17,911 nucleotides of DNA, taken from positions 1 to 17,911 of the forward strand of contig CAAGHA010000037.1 in NCBI GenBank assembly GCA_900769555.1. Direction: 5' to 3'. Under the pieces are notes generated by a model that was not told the origin of the DNA, did not search any database, and worked only from the letters and a program-made list of their open reading frames with translations. Of the stretch, positions 16,501 to 17,911 are shown piece after piece; the first letter of the stretch is position 1, and each line of letters opens with the position of its first letter. This stretch comes from Bacteroidales bacterium (GTDB lineage: Bacteria > Bacteroidota > Bacteroidia > Bacteroidales > Paludibacteraceae). The position numbers and the translations under genes are program-made.

Positions 16501-17704
16501 CACCATTGCGCAAATGCAAACTGGTATATTTGTTATCGGGTTTGTCTTTAAACGGACTTTTTGCAAACTCTTTCTTGCTTGAACCAACTTTGCTACCTGC
16601 TTTCAATTTTAAGGAAACAACTTCCCACTCTCTTGAACAACCTCCCATTACAGACGCTTCTGTCTCATGTACCATTGTTACCTTACCATCTTCAATATAC
16701 TCAAATACAACCGGTCTCTTCCAATGTTCTTGTAAGAAATTTTCAGCTCCAAATCTCTCTAAACAACTTGAGTTAGGATGAGCCTTACCGTTTTTACTTC
16801 CGTCACGAAGCAAAAATCCAATCTCCGGATCATTCAAATAATCATCATCAGTAGAAATTGAAACTATCGGAACAGAAAAACCGCCCCCACATGCTTCATG
16901 ATATTTGTCTAAATACAAGAATGTTCCTGTTAAAATTTCACTGGCAGGACGATCACCATCAAATGTTCTGGCTCTGATAATTGTCGTTTCACCGACATCT
17001 ATCGGCTTTCCGTCAAATTTATTGGAATTCTCATTACCTTTTTTCGGTTCAGACCCATCCAATGTATAATAAGTATCTCCTTGCGCACAATCCAAATAAA
17101 CTTTAATATTTCCACTCACTACTCCGGGCTGTTCATATTTTTCAGAGAACTTTGGTTTTGCCACCCTCTCTGAATATTTATAAGCTTTATTATTCTCCTT
17201 TTTAGGAGTAGGATTCATATATCCTTCTGATGATCCATCTCTACCATAAGAGATATGGGTCTCCATTGCTCCATACTCAAGAGAATCAACCTTTTCTCCG
17301 CTTGGATTATACAATGAGATAGAACCGCCATCCGAGTCTAATTTAAACGGCATGTGCTTATAATATTTAGTATCTTCATCAAAAAACAAAATTTGATACG
17401 ATGACGAGCCAATCATTATATCTTCTTTGATTTTGTAACTTGCCTTAAATTCAAATTCACCCTTTTTCTTCTTTTTATAATGTGTAATGGTATAGTCTTT
17501 AAAAGACTTTTCGCCTCCATCATTATAAAACTCAACCCATCCCGGGAAGTTATAACTCCGTTCAGGATCTATTCCATCACTCCCTTTATCCATATACGTG
17601 GATATGTTACAAGGCATTACTTCACTGATTTTAATTTCTGCTTGTGCTTGGCTTGCTAATAATAAATTAATAACAATAACCCCTACTTTTTTTATGTTTT
17701 CCAT
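13595..17704 (-). CDS. CotH-kinase-family surface protein with three lamin-tail-like domains and type A T9SS tail (copy 1)
   Basis: A complete 1,369-residue exported protein. I chose ATG 17704 because it starts a typical signal peptide (MENIKKVGVIVINLLLA, cleavage after QAQA, residue 22). The longer frame starting with TTG at 17776 would bury that signal behind 24 residues. Domain order follows the neighbouring paralog: lamin-tail (about 23-175); chitobiase-type sandwich with YYTLDGSEPK; CotH kinase core (about 270-700) with NTDWPGNNVKIWRD (D536) and YDTDFG (D559, D561); InlB-B-like repeat interrupted by a jelly-roll module (about 705-965); lamin-tail domain opening LNEVAPSNN (about 978-1135). 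A further, more divergent lamin-tail-like domain (about 1148-1285) is absent from the other copy. The type A T9SS tail has IYPNPT and GMGRKL (about 1293-1369). The protein is predicted to be surface-anchored; kinase activity is inferred from the retained motifs only. It has its own promoter and terminator. Confidence 0.92.
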   Translation of the reverse strand: MENIKKVGVIVINLLLASQAQAEIKISEVMPCNISTYMDKGSDGIDPERSYNFPGWVEFYNDGGEKSFKDYTITHYKKKKKGEFEFKASYKIKEDIMIGSSSYQILFFDEDTKYYKHMPFKLDSDGGSISLYNPSGEKVDSLEYGAMETHISYGRDGSSEGYMNPTPKKENNKAYKYSERVAKPKFSEKYEQPGVVSGNIKVYLDCAQGDTYYTLDGSEPKKGNENSNKFDGKPIDVGETTIIRARTFDGDRPASEILTGTFLYLDKYHEACGGGFSVPIVSISTDDDYLNDPEIGFLLRDGSKNGKAHPNSSCLERFGAENFLQEHWKRPVVFEYIEDGKVTMVHETEASVMGGCSREWEVVSLKLKAGSKVGSSKKEFAKSPFKDKPDNKYTSLHLRNGGNGGNTEDINVVRVRDGFMQSLTKEMNIDYQAYQPVAYYLNGKYMGLMGLRERTNEDYVEANYGLEDDDIDLLKAKNSAGMEVSNGTNDRYREMIEFLENNDPTTKSYYEKACEYIDMDEYIDYQVFEHFIVNTDWPGNNVKIWRDNKGGKFRWIVYDTDFGLGLYPNDDNHCHAYLNTFKFAIGETPNIWSNSIKLSGIYVKQQPNWKVTIFYHLTKNPYFNERFVNKALIHLGTTFSYEQVKKVWGTIKNEVEDEFCAFAKKYGKSETNIGDLGGVDHMLNFANDRPRYMQSHMEEFFNLKGYIDFKLSSNIDEAKFLINGDLLNQSSYEGKQVLDKNLKVEPIAPEGYIFKHWEVEGFVGSTYPLDDQSEWKYFYQRESPEGDWKSADYDDSGWSIGKGKMGYDTKETLSSYDTQLDFGEKTLDKYLRAYFRTTFDMSKEFGFDSLCIDIDYDDGFILYLNGKEICRKNIAEELKDGKEIAAGQVNNLSTRIYLKSSDILAGENIFAAVLCQNESKSGDLTWKLDMKAIRDIKKGTTYKDSSCSFQGKPSSNLKLKAIFEEYSCDQMLEDYSVLSLNEVAPSNNSETNIVDEYGIHSDWFEIYNSGEDTLNLAGLYLSDDPNELGKSLITSLYPDSTTILPKGFIRFWADNAIYRGPLHADFKLSNTEPTGLYLSAKCGNKYQTLSVMSYNKLPQNASVGYLCNNPQEGYMVFDNSPKEGGDATIWMSPTPGSSNPPCIEEVVPNEMDCEELKELYREVLDVTLLSSNQNPGPNWLMIKNNGTDTIDFSEKLYLSTDFNNLAMSIIPKGCKNIAPNDSIVLYVGENSEMKNDSAFLSLQLPNQDSTLIYFAIKCDDTEIDTIKAINAFSYDAMDENEQGEPTFINDALSNTLHIYPNPTESVINIESEEDDILSVGIYDGMGRKLISEEVEAMDGQIDMSRFASGTYYLQIVTTREVVQHKVMKK

Positions 17705-17798
17705 AGGCGGATTAATTTGGTATAACAATAAATAATGTAATAATGGTTTTACGTGATTCAAATTTTCTTTTATCAAAAAAAATCTAAACTCACTTTTG

Positions 17799-17829
17799 CT
17801 AAATTATGAATTAAAATTCAGAAAAGCAA
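17799..17829 (-). promoter_or_regulatory. Candidate promoter of CotH paralog copy 1
   Basis: The minus strand reads TTG (17829-17827), a 20-bp spacer, then TAATTTAG (17806-17799). This fits the Bacteroidota pattern of a TTG about 20 bp before TAnnTTTG, with one mismatch in the -7 box. TAATTTAGCAAAA is shared with the other paralog's leader. The box is 95 bp before the ATG. A full consensus match, TAATTTTG at 17903-17896, lies further upstream, but its -33 region falls outside the window. Confidence 0.55.
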
Positions 17830-17911
17830 CATTTTACTAAAAAAAATAAAAAAAATTAAATTTTATGTAATTGCTGTAGAGTCCAATAGCAAATGCAAAA
17901 TTAAAGTAAAG

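Noticed and set aside
16431..16781. Plus-strand 116-codon frame within CotH copy 1
   Set aside because: It is antisense to the well-conserved kinase core. A similar shadow occurs at the matching place in copy 2 (12039-12344), as expected from paralogous coding DNA.
17705..17776. TTG-initiated 24-residue N-terminal extension of CotH copy 1
   Set aside because: It would place a non-signal segment before a textbook signal peptide starting at ATG 17704, and the paralog has no matching extension.

Overview
The window looks like chromosomal DNA from a low-GC, AT-rich Bacteroidota, most likely a Bacteroidales species. Three signs point there. Three large secreted proteins end in type IX secretion system (T9SS) sorting domains, one of type B and two of type A. 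Promoter-like boxes fit the Bacteroidota -7 consensus TAnnTTTG. Start sites lack strong Shine-Dalgarno motifs. I cannot name a genus. All five genes I accept lie on the minus strand, so the transcription order is right to left.

Reading with transcription from the right end: 17704-13595 and 13162-9536 are tandem paralogous CotH-kinase-family surface proteins. Both have the layout lamin-tail domain, chitobiase-type beta-sandwich, CotH kinase core, InlB-B-like repeat interrupted by a carbohydrate-binding-like module, second lamin-tail domain, type A T9SS tail. The upstream copy (13595-17704) carries an additional lamin-tail-like domain before its tail. Each paralog has its own leader with the same -7-type box, and a strong terminator separates them. 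A small GlsB/YeaQ-type membrane protein (9227-9466) sits only 69 bp after the second paralog and probably shares its mRNA, which ends at a strong hairpin at 9168-9205.

Next, 8886-1279 encodes a 2,535-residue exported protein. It has a long signal peptide, two 81-residue-spaced Ig-like repeats, a middle region I could not assign, about eleven tandem HYR-like modules and a type B (gliding-motility-associated) T9SS tail. It ends at a terminator at 1216-1248. Finally, 1070-195 encodes an Rpn-family PD-(D/E)XK nuclease/transposase-like protein. A 15-bp perfect inverted repeat bracketing 2-181 lies just past its stop codon.

The unifying theme is the cell surface. Three T9SS cargos with adhesive, cell-wall/lamin-tail and kinase-type domains lie next to a small envelope stress protein. 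Whether the CotH-type kinases modify the giant neighbour is an attractive but unproven idea. I saw no tRNA, rRNA, CRISPR array or insertion sequence.
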